From NCBI GenBank assembly GCA_964579295.1, contig CAZOGK010000016.1:7009-71008 (forward strand): a stretch of DNA of 64,000 bases, in the 5' to 3' direction. Under the pieces are notes generated by a model. It was given only the letters and a program-made list of their open reading frames with translations, did no database searches and was not told the origin of the DNA. How positions within the stretch are numbered: the stretch's first letter is position 1; every line of letters begins with the position of its first letter. The position numbers and the translations under genes are program-made. Source of the DNA: JAAYYY01 sp964579295. Lineage in GTDB: Bacteria; Chloroflexota; Anaerolineae; Promineifilales; Promineifilaceae. Shown here in pieces: positions 1 through 8,944 of this stretch.

Positions 1-1399
1 AGGCCTCGTTGGCTTCGTCCGTCCGCACCATCTCATCCTCAAAGTCGACCATCACCTTGAACAGCTCGCCGAACTCGGGGTCATACTGGTGCAGCTGGTA
101 ATAGAGCATGCGGTCGCCCAGCAGCACCACCTTCACGTCGAGCGGGATCGGCTCCGGCTCCAGCGAGACGGTACTGATAAGGCTGTAGACCTGGCCCAGC
201 GACTCGATGGTGATATCGCCGGCGCGCAGCGCCCGCTTCAGCCCCTCATAGGCATAGGGCTGCTGCAGCAGCTTGCGCGCATCCAGCAGCAGATAGCCGC
301 CGTTGGCCTCGTGCAGCGCGCCCGGCTTAATCAGCGTGTAGTTGGTAATCAGCGCGCCCATCTGCGAGACGTGCTCCACCCGGCCCAGCAGATTCTGGTA
401 GGTGGGCAGCTCCACGTAGACCACGGGCGCGCCCTGCTGCTCGCCATTGTCCACCAACAGATTGACCTCATAGTTAGAGAAGTCGGGCTCGTTGGGCGCG
501 CGTCGCCGCATCAGCGTCGCCAGCGGGTTCTGCTCTTCCGGCTGCTGTGCCTGCAGGAAGCGGTCCACGTTTTCGATGATGTCCTTTTCCACCGCCGCCA
601 GGTAGTCGGTAAGCTCGGCCAGCTCGCCGAAGCGGGCGCGCAGCTCGTCGAGCAGCGGGCGCACAGCAAAGGTCGCCACTTCCTGCTTCAGCTCGCGTAC
701 CTTCTCGCGCGTCTCGCGCTGCCAGAGCGGCGCCTGGCGCATGATGCGCTGCAGCTGCTCCTGCAGCTCCTCTACCTGGGCCTGGACCCGCTTCTGCTCC
801 TCCCCCGGCAGCTTGAGGAACTCCTGCGGCTGAATGACCTCGCCGTCCTGCATCGGGGCAAAGGCCAGCCCATTCGGCGTCTGCACCAGGGCAATGTTGC
901 GCTCGGCGGCCTCGGCGCGCAGCGCCTCGAAGGCTTGTTCCTGCCGCTCGCGCAGCTCTTCTTCCACGCCCAGCCGCTGAATCTGGTACTCCTCGCTCTC
1001 GAAGGTGGCCGGCAGCACCGCCTGCAGCTCGTCCACCAGATGAACCATGGCGTCGCGGAAGGCGCTGCCCATGCCGGCCGGCAGGCGGATGGCGTTAGGC
1101 TTGTGGGTGGTCTCAAAATTGTTAACGTAGACCCAATCGGGCGGCGCGCTCTCCGTGGCCGCTCGCTCCTCGATGAAGCCGCGCACGGCTTGATATTTGC
1201 CCAACCCCTGCGGGCCGAGCGCGTAGAGGTTGTACCCTTCCTGGTCGATGCCAATGCCAAAGCGCACGGCCGAGAGCGCCCGCTCCTGCCCCACCACGCC
1301 CACCTCGCCGTTTAGTTCGGCGGTGGTCTCAAAACCGAACTGGGCCGGGTCGGTATGCTGGTAAAGCTGGTCAGCGCGCAAGGGTTCGACGGTTGCCAT
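1..1399 (-). CDS. Lon-related AAA ATPase/protease (LonC/AAA_32 type), 3' end outside the window
   Basis: ATP-dependent cytoplasmic protease of the Lon-like AAA_32 group. The reading frame is open from ATG at 1399 to the window edge (466 codons). The start is preceded by AGGAG seven bases upstream. An N-terminal ATPase region has a variant P-loop, G-P-Q-G-L-G-K followed by Tyr instead of Ser/Thr, near residue 63. A long helical, Glu/Gln-rich insertion follows (about residues 170-300), then the segment 'GGYLLLDARKLL' typical of the second ATPase half. The Ser-Lys protease domain of this family lies C-terminal and would be beyond position 1, so catalytic competence cannot be judged. Family membership is recognised from the order of these blocks; substrates are unknown. 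Confidence 0.85.
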   Translation of the reverse strand, partial: MATVEPLRADQLYQHTDPAQFGFETTAELNGEVGVVGQERALSAVRFGIGIDQEGYNLYALGPQGLGKYQAVRGFIEERAATESAPPDWVYVNNFETTHKPNAIRLPAGMGSAFRDAMVHLVDELQAVLPATFESEEYQIQRLGVEEELRERQEQAFEALRAEAAERNIALVQTPNGLAFAPMQDGEVIQPQEFLKLPGEEQKRVQAQVEELQEQLQRIMRQAPLWQRETREKVRELKQEVATFAVRPLLDELRARFGELAELTDYLAAVEKDIIENVDRFLQAQQPEEQNPLATLMRRRAPNEPDFSNYEVNLLVDNGEQQGAPVVYVELPTYQNLLGRVEHVSQMGALITNYTLIKPGALHEANGGYLLLDARKLLQQPYAYEGLKRALRAGDITIESLGQVYSLISTVSLEPEPIPLDVKVVLLGDRMLYYQLHQYDPEFGELFKVMVDFEDEMVRTDEANEA

Positions 1400-1474
1400 C
1401 TATTGCTCCTGCTGAGTCGGGATTAACGGCTGTCATTGTAACACGGGCAAGGGTGGCGGCAACCGGGGGGAGGT

Positions 1475-1662
1475 GCGACTGGCGACCGGCGAATGGCAAT
1501 TTGCGAATGGCGAATGGCAAGAGACGTCGGGGCGAGGCAAGCCGGCCAATACCCTCCAGGAAACAGCGCCACGCGCCATCCGGCATGCTTGACCCCTACG
1601 CATTCTGTACGCCGTACCCTGCACCGTGCCATCTGCAATTTGCCATTTGCCAATCGCAATTC
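1475..1662. repeat. Composite inverted repeat: two heptamer arrays flanking an R2 element
   Basis: Seven heptamers (1475-1523, e.g. GCGAATG, GCAATTT) are followed by an inverted pair of 21-bp R2 arms (1525-1545 and 1580-1600) and then by six heptamers in the complementary sense (1621-1662, e.g. GCCATTT, GCAATTC). The whole block can fold as a nested hairpin. It fills most of the 308-bp space between the protease start (1399) and the next gene (1708). No gene is seen here. Confidence 0.8.
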
Positions 1663-1669
1663 ATACTCC

Positions 1670-1698
1670 TTGTACCCTCCCCCCCTTTGCGCTAACAT
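1670..1698 (+). promoter_or_regulatory. Candidate sigma70-type promoter giving a near-leaderless mRNA
   Basis: TTGTAC (1670-1675) and TAACAT (1693-1698) are separated by 17 bases. The predicted start of transcription is about 1705, only about 3 nt before the ATG at 1708, and no Shine-Dalgarno sequence is visible. The transcript would therefore be essentially leaderless. This is sequence matching only. Confidence 0.45.
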
Positions 1699-1707
1699 AC
1701 CCGTTCT

Positions 1708-4700
1708 ATGCCCTCACGACTGACCCGCTGGGCCGATGGCCTGATTGAGGCCGGCATCCTGCTCGCCGTGGTCCTCGCGCCTCTCTTCTTCAATATCCAT
1801 TCCGACCGCGTCTTCGAGCCGGACAAGCTGACGCTGATCCGCTCCATTGCCCTGGTGATGAGCGCCGCCTGGCTGGCGCGCTTTGTCGAAATGGCCGGCT
1901 GGCGCGACCGGCGCTGGCTGAGCTGGCGCGACCCGGCCAGCATCTGGCGCATGCCTTTTGTGCTGCCGGTCGCCCTGCTCGTCCTCGTCTACCTGCTCGC
2001 CACCATCTTCTCGGTGACGCCCCGCGTGAGCTGGGCCGGCAGCTACCAGCGGCTGCAGGGTACCTACACCACGCTCAGCTACGTGGTCATCTTCGCCCTG
2101 GCAGCGGCCACCATCCGCCGCCGTGAGCAAATCAACCGCATCGTCACCACGGCCATCATCACCAGCATCCCCGTCTCCCTCTACGGCCTGCTGCAGCATT
2201 ACGCGCTGGACCCGCTGCCCTGGGGCGGCGACACGCAGGAGCGGATTGCCGGCCATATGGGCAACGCCATCTTCATCGCCGCCTACCTGATCATGATATG
2301 GCCGCTGACGGCGGTGCGCATCGTCGACGCCTTCACCAACATTCTCGGCGACGAAGAGCTGAGCTACGCCGACGTAGCGCGCAGCAGCGTCTATATCTTC
2401 ACCCTGGCCATCCAGACCGTCGCCATCTACTGGTCCGGCAGCCGCGGTCCCTGGCTCGGCCTGGGCGTGGCCGCCTTTGCCCTGGCGCTCATCCTGCTCG
2501 TCAGCCTGCGCAACGCCAGCGGCGAAGGGCGCTTTAACCGGCGCGACTTTGGCCGGGCGCTGGCGCTCACGCTCGGCGTCATCGTGGGCGGCGGCGGGCT
2601 GCTCTTCCTGCTGGTGCGCCTGCTGGCCGCCGGCGGCCGCCTCACCAGCCTCGGCGGCGCGGCCACCTGGCTGGTCGCCTTTGCCGCCGGCGCGGCGCTG
2701 GCGGCGCTGGCGATTCTCATCCTCATGGCCGCCGGGCGCGGCTGGCGCTGGCTCTGGCTGAGCTGGCTGCTGCTGGCCGTCCTCGGCGTCGCCTGGGTGG
2801 CGCTCTTTAACCTGGCGCCGCCGCCGGGGCAGGCCAGCGCGCTGCCCGACGCCGTGCAGGAGACGGTCGAAGCGTGGCGCCAGATTCCCAACGTCGGTCG
2901 CTTTGGCCGCCTGCTGGAGGCGGAATCGGGAACCGGCCGCGTGCGCGTGCTTATCTGGGAAGGCGCGCTCGACTTGCTGGCGCCGCACGAGCCGCTCATC
3001 TTCCCCGACGGCCAGCGCGACCCGTTCAACTTCCTGCGCCCGCTGCTGGGCTACGGCCCGGAGTCGATGTACGTGGCCTACAACCCCTTCTACGTGCCGG
3101 AGCTGGCGACGCTGGAGGCGCGCAACGCCTCGCCCGACCGCAGCCATAATGAGACCTTCGACGCCCTGGTCATCACCGGCGCGCTCGGCTTCCTCGTCTG
3201 GCAGGCGCTCTACCTGGCTGTCTTCACCTACGGCTTCCGCTGGCTGGGGGTGGTGCGCAGCCAGCGCGACCGCAACCTGCTCATTGCCCTGTGGATAGGC
3301 GGGGCCGTGGCCGGCGCGCTGATTATCGTCAGCCTGCTCGGCCTGCCCTACATCGGCGTCGCCATCCCCTTTGGCAGCATCGCCGGGCTGGTCCTTTATC
3401 TCATCTACTACGCCCTCTTTACCGGCGGCGCGGCCGCGGACGCCGACCCCTTTCATGTCGAGCGCCTGCTGCTGCTGGGCCTGGTCGCCGCCATTATTGC
3501 CCACTACGTGGAAATCCACTTCGGCATTGCCATCGCCAGCACCCGCGTCCATTTTTTCCTCTACGTGGCCCTCATGTTCCTCGTGGGCTACTTGCTGCCG
3601 CGGCTGAGCGAGGAGGCGGAAGAGGAAGCGGCCGCCGCGCCGCCCGCCCAGCGCCGCCGCCGCTCGCGCCGCATCCTGCGCGAGCGCGCGGCCAGCTGGC
3701 TGCGCCCGGCCCTGGCCGCCGCCTTTGTCCTGGCCGCCATCACCGGCACGCTCGGCTTCGAGTTCATGAACTACAGCCAGCCGCCCGACCAGCCCATTGT
3801 CTCGGTCGAAGATATACCCAGCGCCGGGGCCATCGTGCACCAGTCCCTGCTCGTTCATCCCGGCCGTGGCTTCGCCGATAGCCCGTTCGTCTTCCTGGTC
3901 ATCGTCATGAGCTGGGCGCTGGGCCTGCTCGCCTTCCTCAGCGAGATGGTGCGGCAGGGGCAGCTCCGCTTCAAGCTGCAGGACGGCCTGCCGGGCAACC
4001 GCGGCGCTTATGCCGCCGTGGCCCTGGTCGTCCTCCTCGTCGCCGGCGCCGCCAGCCACATGCTGGGCGCGGACGCCGGCTCGGTCACCGGGCGACTGGG
4101 CTATGGGCTGCTGCTCATCTGGGCGGCGCTGCTGCTCTATGCCGCGCTGCGCCTCTTCACCGGCCGGCGCGGCGCGCGCGTCGTCGCCGGCAGCGTCGGC
4201 CTGCTGGCCCTGCTGCTGGCGCTGCCCGTGCTGGTCGCCGGCAGCCTCTACGGCTGGGCGCTGCTGTTGGGCGGCGCCGTCGTCCTCTATCTCGTCTGGG
4301 ACGGCGACTGGGCCGAGCTGGCCACGCCGGCGCTTATCCTCGGCGGCGGCAGCCTGGCGGTGGGGCTGGCCGTGGCCTACCTGCAGGCGGCGCGCATCCG
4401 CCACGCCCTCTTTGTCGGCCCCAGCCTGCCGGGCACGGCCAGCCAGATAGAGCGCCTGCTGGCGGCCACGGACCAGTTCGCCGGCTTCCTCACCTTCTTC
4501 TATCTGTTCGTCTTTGCCCTGATGCTGCTGGGCGGACTGGCGCTGGCGCGGCGCCCGGAGGGGCGCGCGCTGCCCGCCGGAACCACCGCCGGCTTCATCG
4601 CCCTCGGCGCGCTGTTGGCCGCCGCCTTTTTCCTGGTCAACGCCACCAACCTGCGCATTGTGCAGGCCGACATCATCTATAAGCAGGCGCGCCCGCTCGA

Positions 4701-5559
4701 CGCCGAGGCGACCCGCGCGCGCCAGCCGGAGCTGTGGGATAGGCCCATTGCCATCTACGAGCACGCCCTCAGCCGCGCGCCGCTGGAGGATTTCTATTAC
4801 CTCTTCCTGGGCCGGGCGCTGCTGGAGAAGGCTTCGCTGACCGTCGACGCGGCCGAGCAGCAGCGTCTGCTGGAAGAGGCGCGGGCGCGGCTGCTTTTTG
4901 CCCAGGAGATTAACCCGCTCAATACCGACCACACGGCTAACCTGGCCCGCCTCACCACGCGCTGGTCCACGCTGCCCATTAACGAGCCGGCGGAACAGGC
5001 CGCCCTGGTGCGCACAGCCCGCGACTATTACGAGGCAGCGCTGACGCTCAGCCCGCAAAACTCGGTGATCCGCAACGAGTACGGCAACCTGCTGGCGACG
5101 CTGGAAGGGGATTGTGAGGCGGCGGTAGCCGTCTTCGAGGAGTCGCTGGCGATTGACCCCTACTACGACACCACCTACCTGGGCCTGGCCGGCGTCTACG
5201 ACCTGTGCGCCGCCAGCGCCGATGGGACGACGCGGGCCGACTATTACCGCCGCGCCGGCGAGCTGGCCGCAGAGGCGGCGGCGCGCGGCGCCACCCCGGC
5301 CGGCGACCTGCTGAGCCAGGCCGCCACCTTCTACGAACGCGGCGGCGCGCCCGAGCAGGCCATCGCCGCCCTGCAGGAAGCGCGCCTGCAGCCCGACCTC
5401 ACCAGCCCGCTCTGGGAGCTGGATTTCCGCCTCGCCAACCTTTACCTCGCCCTCGGCGACGCCGACCTGGCCCGCACCCACGCCACCGCCGCCCTCGCCG
5501 CCGCCCCGCCGGCCGAGCAGACGGAAATAGAGGCGTGGTTGGACGAGCTGGAAGAGTAG
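1708..5559 (+). CDS. O-antigen ligase/polymerase-like membrane protein with C-terminal TPR domain
   Basis: Integral membrane protein (1283 aa) of the O-antigen ligase/Wzy superfamily, expected to polymerise or ligate cell-surface glycan. Many hydrophobic helices run to about residue 975. The Wzy_C hallmark 'WSGSRGPWLGL' is near residue 241, and the large-loop motif 'SHNETFDALVITGALGF' near residue 479 is typical of these ligases. A soluble C-terminal third (about 980-1283) contains TPR-like helices, an architecture common for single-gene polymerases in Gram-positive-like and Chloroflexota genomes. There is no Shine-Dalgarno; the promoter abuts the ATG. A WecA-type transferase follows 66 bp downstream on the same strand, consistent with a surface-polysaccharide pathway. 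The exact glycan is unknown. Confidence 0.9.
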   Translation: MPSRLTRWADGLIEAGILLAVVLAPLFFNIHSDRVFEPDKLTLIRSIALVMSAAWLARFVEMAGWRDRRWLSWRDPASIWRMPFVLPVALLVLVYLLATIFSVTPRVSWAGSYQRLQGTYTTLSYVVIFALAAATIRRREQINRIVTTAIITSIPVSLYGLLQHYALDPLPWGGDTQERIAGHMGNAIFIAAYLIMIWPLTAVRIVDAFTNILGDEELSYADVARSSVYIFTLAIQTVAIYWSGSRGPWLGLGVAAFALALILLVSLRNASGEGRFNRRDFGRALALTLGVIVGGGGLLFLLVRLLAAGGRLTSLGGAATWLVAFAAGAALAALAILILMAAGRGWRWLWLSWLLLAVLGVAWVALFNLAPPPGQASALPDAVQETVEAWRQIPNVGRFGRLLEAESGTGRVRVLIWEGALDLLAPHEPLIFPDGQRDPFNFLRPLLGYGPESMYVAYNPFYVPELATLEARNASPDRSHNETFDALVITGALGFLVWQALYLAVFTYGFRWLGVVRSQRDRNLLIALWIGGAVAGALIIVSLLGLPYIGVAIPFGSIAGLVLYLIYYALFTGGAAADADPFHVERLLLLGLVAAIIAHYVEIHFGIAIASTRVHFFLYVALMFLVGYLLPRLSEEAEEEAAAAPPAQRRRRSRRILRERAASWLRPALAAAFVLAAITGTLGFEFMNYSQPPDQPIVSVEDIPSAGAIVHQSLLVHPGRGFADSPFVFLVIVMSWALGLLAFLSEMVRQGQLRFKLQDGLPGNRGAYAAVALVVLLVAGAASHMLGADAGSVTGRLGYGLLLIWAALLLYAALRLFTGRRGARVVAGSVGLLALLLALPVLVAGSLYGWALLLGGAVVLYLVWDGDWAELATPALILGGGSLAVGLAVAYLQAARIRHALFVGPSLPGTASQIERLLAATDQFAGFLTFFYLFVFALMLLGGLALARRPEGRALPAGTTAGFIALGALLAAAFFLVNATNLRIVQADIIYKQARPLDAEATRARQPELWDRPIAIYEHALSRAPLEDFYYLFLGRALLEKASLTVDAAEQQRLLEEARARLLFAQEINPLNTDHTANLARLTTRWSTLPINEPAEQAALVRTARDYYEAALTLSPQNSVIRNEYGNLLATLEGDCEAAVAVFEESLAIDPYYDTTYLGLAGVYDLCAASADGTTRADYYRRAGELAAEAAARGATPAGDLLSQAATFYERGGAPEQAIAALQEARLQPDLTSPLWELDFRLANLYLALGDADLARTHATAALAAAPPAEQTEIEAWLDELEE

Positions 5560-5561
5560 CC

Positions 5562-5617
5562 GTTAGCCTGTGGCTTTTTGCCAGAGGCTAACAGCTAAAG
5601 GCCAAAGGCTAAAAGCT
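5562..5617. repeat. Heptamer array (eight units, consensus NNNNGCY) with hairpin
   Basis: Eight 7-bp units ending in GCT or GCC run from 2 nt after the preceding stop codon to 8 nt before the next start. 5562-5574 pairs with 5580-5592 (12 of 13 positions) around a TTTTT loop. The position suggests an mRNA-end or intercistronic hairpin. Confidence 0.75.
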
Positions 5618-5625
5618 CCAACGCC

Positions 5626-6609
5626 ATGCTCACCTTCCTCCTCATCTTCATCATCGCCCTCGGCACCACCGCGCTCAGCATCCCGTGGCTGCGGCGGCTG
5701 GCGTTGAGCGCGGGCTTTGTCGATACGCCCAATGCGCGCAAGGTGCATACCACGCCCATTCCGCTGCTGGGCGGGCTGGCCATTGTCGCCGGCGCGATTC
5801 TGGCCGTCTTCTTTGCCTTTCGCGGCGAGGCGCCGCGCTCCATTGTCGGCGCGCTCATTGCCGGCGCCATCGTCGCCCTGCTTGGCCTCTTTGACGACCG
5901 GCGCAGCCTGCCGCCCATCGTGCGCCTGCTGGTGCAGACGGCCGCCGCCGCTATCCTCATCTACTTCGGCGTGCGCGTGCGCCTGCCCATCCCCGAGCCG
6001 CTGAATATGGCGCTGACCCTCTTCTGGATACTGGGCATCACCAACGCCATCAACCTGCTGGACAATATGGATGGGCTCAGCGCCGGCGTCAGCGCTGTCG
6101 CCGCCGCCTTCATGACCCTGCTCGGCGCCGTCAACGGCCAGTATCTCGTCTCGGCGCTGGCGGCGGCCATCCTCGGCGCTTGCCTCGGCTTCCTGCGCTA
6201 CAACTTCCAGCCAGCCCGCATTTTCATGGGCGACGCCGGCGCCTACTTCCTCGGCTTCTGGCTGGCCGTGCTCGGCATCCAGCTCCGCTTTCCCGGCAAC
6301 GTCAACTTCGTCACCTGGATGGTGCCCGTCTTCGTGCTGGGGCTGCCCATCTTCGACACCACGCTCGTCACCATCTCCCGGCTGCGGCGCGGCGTCCATC
6401 CCTTTACCGCCGGGCGCGACCACCTCAGCCACCGGCTCGTGCAGCGTGGCTTCAGCCAGCGGGAAGCCGTGCTCATCCTCTACCTGCTGGCCGGCGCCTG
6501 CGGCATGGTCGCCCTCTTCATCACCGAAGCCAGCGTCGCCGAAGGCTACCTGCTCGGCGGCCTGACGGCGCTGCTGGCCGCCGCCGCAATCTGGAAGCTC
6601 GATTCGTAG
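5626..6609 (+). CDS. Undecaprenyl-phosphate glycosyl-1-phosphate transferase (WecA/TagO/MraY family)
   Basis: Polytopic membrane enzyme (327 aa, about ten helices) that transfers a sugar-1-phosphate from a UDP-sugar to undecaprenyl phosphate, the first step of surface glycan or wall polymer synthesis. Visible family motifs are 'VHTTPIPLLGGLA' near residue 42, the catalytic Asp motif 'NLLDNMDGLSAG' near 143, 'FMGDAGAYFLGF' near 201, and the cytosolic His loop 'GRDHLSHRL' near 263. The motifs fit the WecA/TagO branch rather than MraY. It lies directly downstream of the ligase-like gene on the same strand, so a joint role is plausible. The UDP-sugar substrate cannot be read from sequence. Confidence 0.92.
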   Translation: MLTFLLIFIIALGTTALSIPWLRRLALSAGFVDTPNARKVHTTPIPLLGGLAIVAGAILAVFFAFRGEAPRSIVGALIAGAIVALLGLFDDRRSLPPIVRLLVQTAAAAILIYFGVRVRLPIPEPLNMALTLFWILGITNAINLLDNMDGLSAGVSAVAAAFMTLLGAVNGQYLVSALAAAILGACLGFLRYNFQPARIFMGDAGAYFLGFWLAVLGIQLRFPGNVNFVTWMVPVFVLGLPIFDTTLVTISRLRRGVHPFTAGRDHLSHRLVQRGFSQREAVLILYLLAGACGMVALFITEASVAEGYLLGGLTALLAAAAIWKLDS

Positions 6610-6720
6610 GTGAGCGCCAGGTGACAGGCCCGCCCTCTTGCACGCTCACCAGAGGGCGAAAAAATTAAGCTTGAATCGGTAGCCAGCGACCCCCATCTTG
6701 GGTTACACTACAGGGGCACA

Positions 6721-7428
6721 ATGACGAAAAAACAATCAGCGCGCGCCCGGCGGTTGGCGCAGCAACAGCGCCAGAAACAGCGCGTGCGCACCACACTCAT
6801 CGGCAGCGGTCTCCTGGTCGCCGCCGTCATCGCCCTCCTCGTTTACTTCTCGGGGCAGGGTCCAGAGGAGACAACCCCTATGCAGACCGAGCGGCCCCTG
6901 GCGGGCCTGTCGCCGGAAGAGCGTGCGGGCTACTATGGCGCCTATCCGGAGATGGTTATCGACACGACCCGGTCGTACGAAGCCATCATCCGCAGCGAAG
7001 CCGGCGACATCCGCGTCCGCCTCTTTGACGACGAAGCGCCGCAGACTGTCAACAGCTTCGTCTACCTGGCGAACCAGGGCTATTACGACAACACCACCTT
7101 CCACCGGGTCATCGAAAACTTCATGGCGCAGGCCGGCGACCCCACCGGCACCGGCCGCGGCGGCCCGGGCTACACCTTCGCCGACGAGTTTCAGAGCGGC
7201 CTCCGCTTTGACCGTGCCGGTCTGCTGGCTATGGCCAATGCCGGGCCGGCGACCAATGGCAGTCAATTCTTTATCACCTTTGTTCCCACCCCCCATCTCG
7301 ACAACCGCCACACCATCTTTGGTGAAGTCGTAGAGGGGGCAGAGGTCTTGTCCCAGATAACGCGGCGCGAACCAGGTTCATCCCGCTCCGGTACGGTGAT
7401 TGAGAGAATTGACATCGTCGAGGAGTAG
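6721..7428 (+). CDS. Membrane-anchored cyclophilin-type peptidyl-prolyl cis-trans isomerase
   Basis: 235 aa. A basic N-terminus (Lys/Arg-rich residues 3-23) precedes one transmembrane helix (about 24-43), placing the cyclophilin domain (about 67-235) outside the membrane, where it would catalyse prolyl isomerisation during folding of exported proteins. Cyclophilin signatures are visible: 'FHRVIENFMAQAGDP', 'AGLLAMANAGPATNGSQFF' and 'LDNRHTIFG'. The ligand-contacting Trp seen in human CypA is replaced by His just before 'LDNR', as is common in bacterial enzymes. GGGG lies five bases before the ATG. The gene is bounded downstream by a strong intrinsic terminator, so it is probably monocistronic or the end of the glycan block. 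Confidence 0.93.
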   Translation: MTKKQSARARRLAQQQRQKQRVRTTLIGSGLLVAAVIALLVYFSGQGPEETTPMQTERPLAGLSPEERAGYYGAYPEMVIDTTRSYEAIIRSEAGDIRVRLFDDEAPQTVNSFVYLANQGYYDNTTFHRVIENFMAQAGDPTGTGRGGPGYTFADEFQSGLRFDRAGLLAMANAGPATNGSQFFITFVPTPHLDNRHTIFGEVVEGAEVLSQITRREPGSSRSGTVIERIDIVEE

Positions 7429-7490
7429 GCGGCTACCGGCACGGTAGACGAGGCAGCAGCATCGCCTTCCGCCCGCTCCTAACCCTCATT

Positions 7491-7527
7491 GGCATCCGGC
7501 GTCGCCCCAGACGCCGGATGCCTTTTT
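7491..7527 (+). terminator. Intrinsic (Rho-independent) terminator
   Basis: A perfect 13-bp stem (7491-7503 with 7510-7522, arms GGCATCCGGCGTC / GACGCCGGATGCC) with loop GCCCCA is followed immediately by TTTTT (7523-7527). It is the clearest intrinsic terminator in the window and ends the cyclophilin transcript 63 nt after its stop codon. Confidence 0.92.
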
Positions 7528-7570
7528 GTCTAACGCTTTCTAAGAAACGCCCCACCGGCTCCGCCCCCGC

Positions 7571-7670
7571 NNNNNNNNNNNNNNNNNNNNNNNNNNNNNN
7601 NNNNNNNNNNNNNNNNNNNNNNNNNNNNNNNNNNNNNNNNNNNNNNNNNNNNNNNNNNNNNNNNNNNNNN
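7571..7670. other. Assembly gap (100 N)
   Basis: Exactly 100 N, the convention for a scaffold gap of unknown length. It removes the 5' end of the following C39-like gene: by alignment with its tandem paralogue about 30 codons, including the signal anchor, are missing. Confidence 0.98.
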
Positions 7671-8939
7671 GCCATGCCCAGCCGTTATGTGGCGCGCCTG
7701 CCGGAGCCTATCCAGGCGCTCGGCGTGCGCAGCCACGTGGCGGCGCTGCCCACGGCCAGCGCCGCCGGCGACGCCAGCTACCTGCTGGCCGAGATTGAGA
7801 GCCCGGCCGCGGCCCCGGCCGCCACCCACACCGCCCCACCCACGCCCACGCCCCTGCCCACCACGGCCCAGGGCGAGCAGACGGCGGCTGTCAATCTGGC
7901 CGCGCCCACCAGCGCGCCTACTGCCAGCCCCACGCCGGCGGCCACAGCCACCCCGGCCGCACCTATTCCGCCCAGCGCCCGCCTGCGCGGCATCGTCCAC
8001 CATTTCCAGGACTGGAACAACTGCGGCCCGGCCACGCTGAGCATGGCGCTCAGCGCCTTCCAGATTTACCGCACCCAGACACAGACCGCCTCCTTCCTCA
8101 AGCCGGACAAAGAGGACCGCAACGTCAACCCCTGGGAGATGGCCGCCTACGTGAACGAGCTGACCGACGTGGCCGCTCTCTACCGCGCCAACGGCAACCT
8201 GGACACGCTGCGCCGCCTGCTGGCGGCCGGCTTCCCCGTCATCGTCGAGGTGGGCATCGACCCGCCCGGCGACTATGCCTGGATGGAGTGGTACGGCCAT
8301 TACCTGCTGCCCGTGGCCTACGACGACGCCAGCCGCACCTTCTGGGTCTACGACTCCTGGTTCGGCACCAGCGAAGTGCCCGCCGAAAACGCCGACGCCG
8401 AGGGGCGGCCCGTCGACTACGACGTGCTGGACGACTACTGGCGCCAGTTTGTGCGCAGCTACGTCGTCCTCTACCCGCCGCAGGAAGCGGCCGCCGTCGC
8501 CGCCATTATCGGCGCCGACATGGACGACGAGACGATGTGGCAAAACGCGCTGCGCCGCAGCCAGGAAGAGCTGCAGGCCAACCGGGAAGACGCCCACGCC
8601 TGGTTCAACCTGGGCACCGTCTATAATGCCCTGCGCGATTACGGGCGCGCCGCCGACGCCTTTGACCAGGCGCGCAGCCTGGCGCTGCCCTGGCGCATGC
8701 TCTGGTACCAGTTCGGCCCCTACGAGGCCTACTACGAAACAGGCCGCTATGACGACGTGGTGGTGCTGGCCGACGTCACCCTGCAGGACCGGCCCTACTT
8801 TGAAGAAGCTTTCTATTACAAGGGATTAGCCCTCGCGGCGCTGGGCGACGGGCGCGAGGCGCGCCGCCTGCTGGAAAAGGCGGCCAGCTTCAACCCCAAC
8901 TACGCCCCCGCGCGCGCAGCGCTGGATAATCTGGAGTAA
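7671..8939 (+). CDS. C39-like peptidase domain/TPR protein, tandem copy 1 (5' end in gap)
   Basis: The frame is open from the gap edge to TAA at 8939 (423 aa visible). It begins where the paralogue downstream leaves its N-terminal anchor ('SRYVARL' corresponds to 'GSYVVRL'). Order: short extracytoplasmic segment, Pro/Thr-rich linker with repeated T-P, papain-like Peptidase_C39_2 domain with candidate nucleophile Cys in 'NNCGPAT' (Cys codon 8022-8024) and His in 'WYGHYLLPV' (codon 8298-8300), then a C-terminal TPR-like helical region (about the last 140 aa). It is probably an anchored surface protein that cleaves or binds peptides. No ABC transporter or bacteriocin precursor is adjacent, so a classical double-glycine leader peptidase role is unlikely. 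Confidence 0.85.
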   Translation, partial: AMPSRYVARLPEPIQALGVRSHVAALPTASAAGDASYLLAEIESPAAAPAATHTAPPTPTPLPTTAQGEQTAAVNLAAPTSAPTASPTPAATATPAAPIPPSARLRGIVHHFQDWNNCGPATLSMALSAFQIYRTQTQTASFLKPDKEDRNVNPWEMAAYVNELTDVAALYRANGNLDTLRRLLAAGFPVIVEVGIDPPGDYAWMEWYGHYLLPVAYDDASRTFWVYDSWFGTSEVPAENADAEGRPVDYDVLDDYWRQFVRSYVVLYPPQEAAAVAAIIGADMDDETMWQNALRRSQEELQANREDAHAWFNLGTVYNALRDYGRAADAFDQARSLALPWRMLWYQFGPYEAYYETGRYDDVVVLADVTLQDRPYFEEAFYYKGLALAALGDGREARRLLEKAASFNPNYAPARAALDNLE

Positions 8940-8944
8940 GACGC

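Noticed and set aside
89..1315. Long open frame on the plus strand
   Set aside because: It is antisense to the Lon-like protease, whose minus-strand frame shows family motifs and a Shine-Dalgarno; the plus product is a His/Gln/Leu-rich shadow typical of high-GC DNA.
1475..1662. CRISPR array
   Set aside because: The repeats are 7 bp, contiguous and degenerate, with no spacers of constant length and no cas genes in the window.
1714..5481. 1255-codon open frame on the minus strand
   Set aside because: It lies opposite the O-antigen-ligase-like gene; its product is Gln/Gly/Asp/His-rich without any fold signature, as expected for an antisense shadow.
6638..6668. Intrinsic terminator after the WecA-like gene
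   Set aside because: Arms CGCCCTCT/AGAGGGCG form a stem, but it is followed by A residues on the plus strand, and on the minus strand the T-run precedes the stem, so it fits neither direction.
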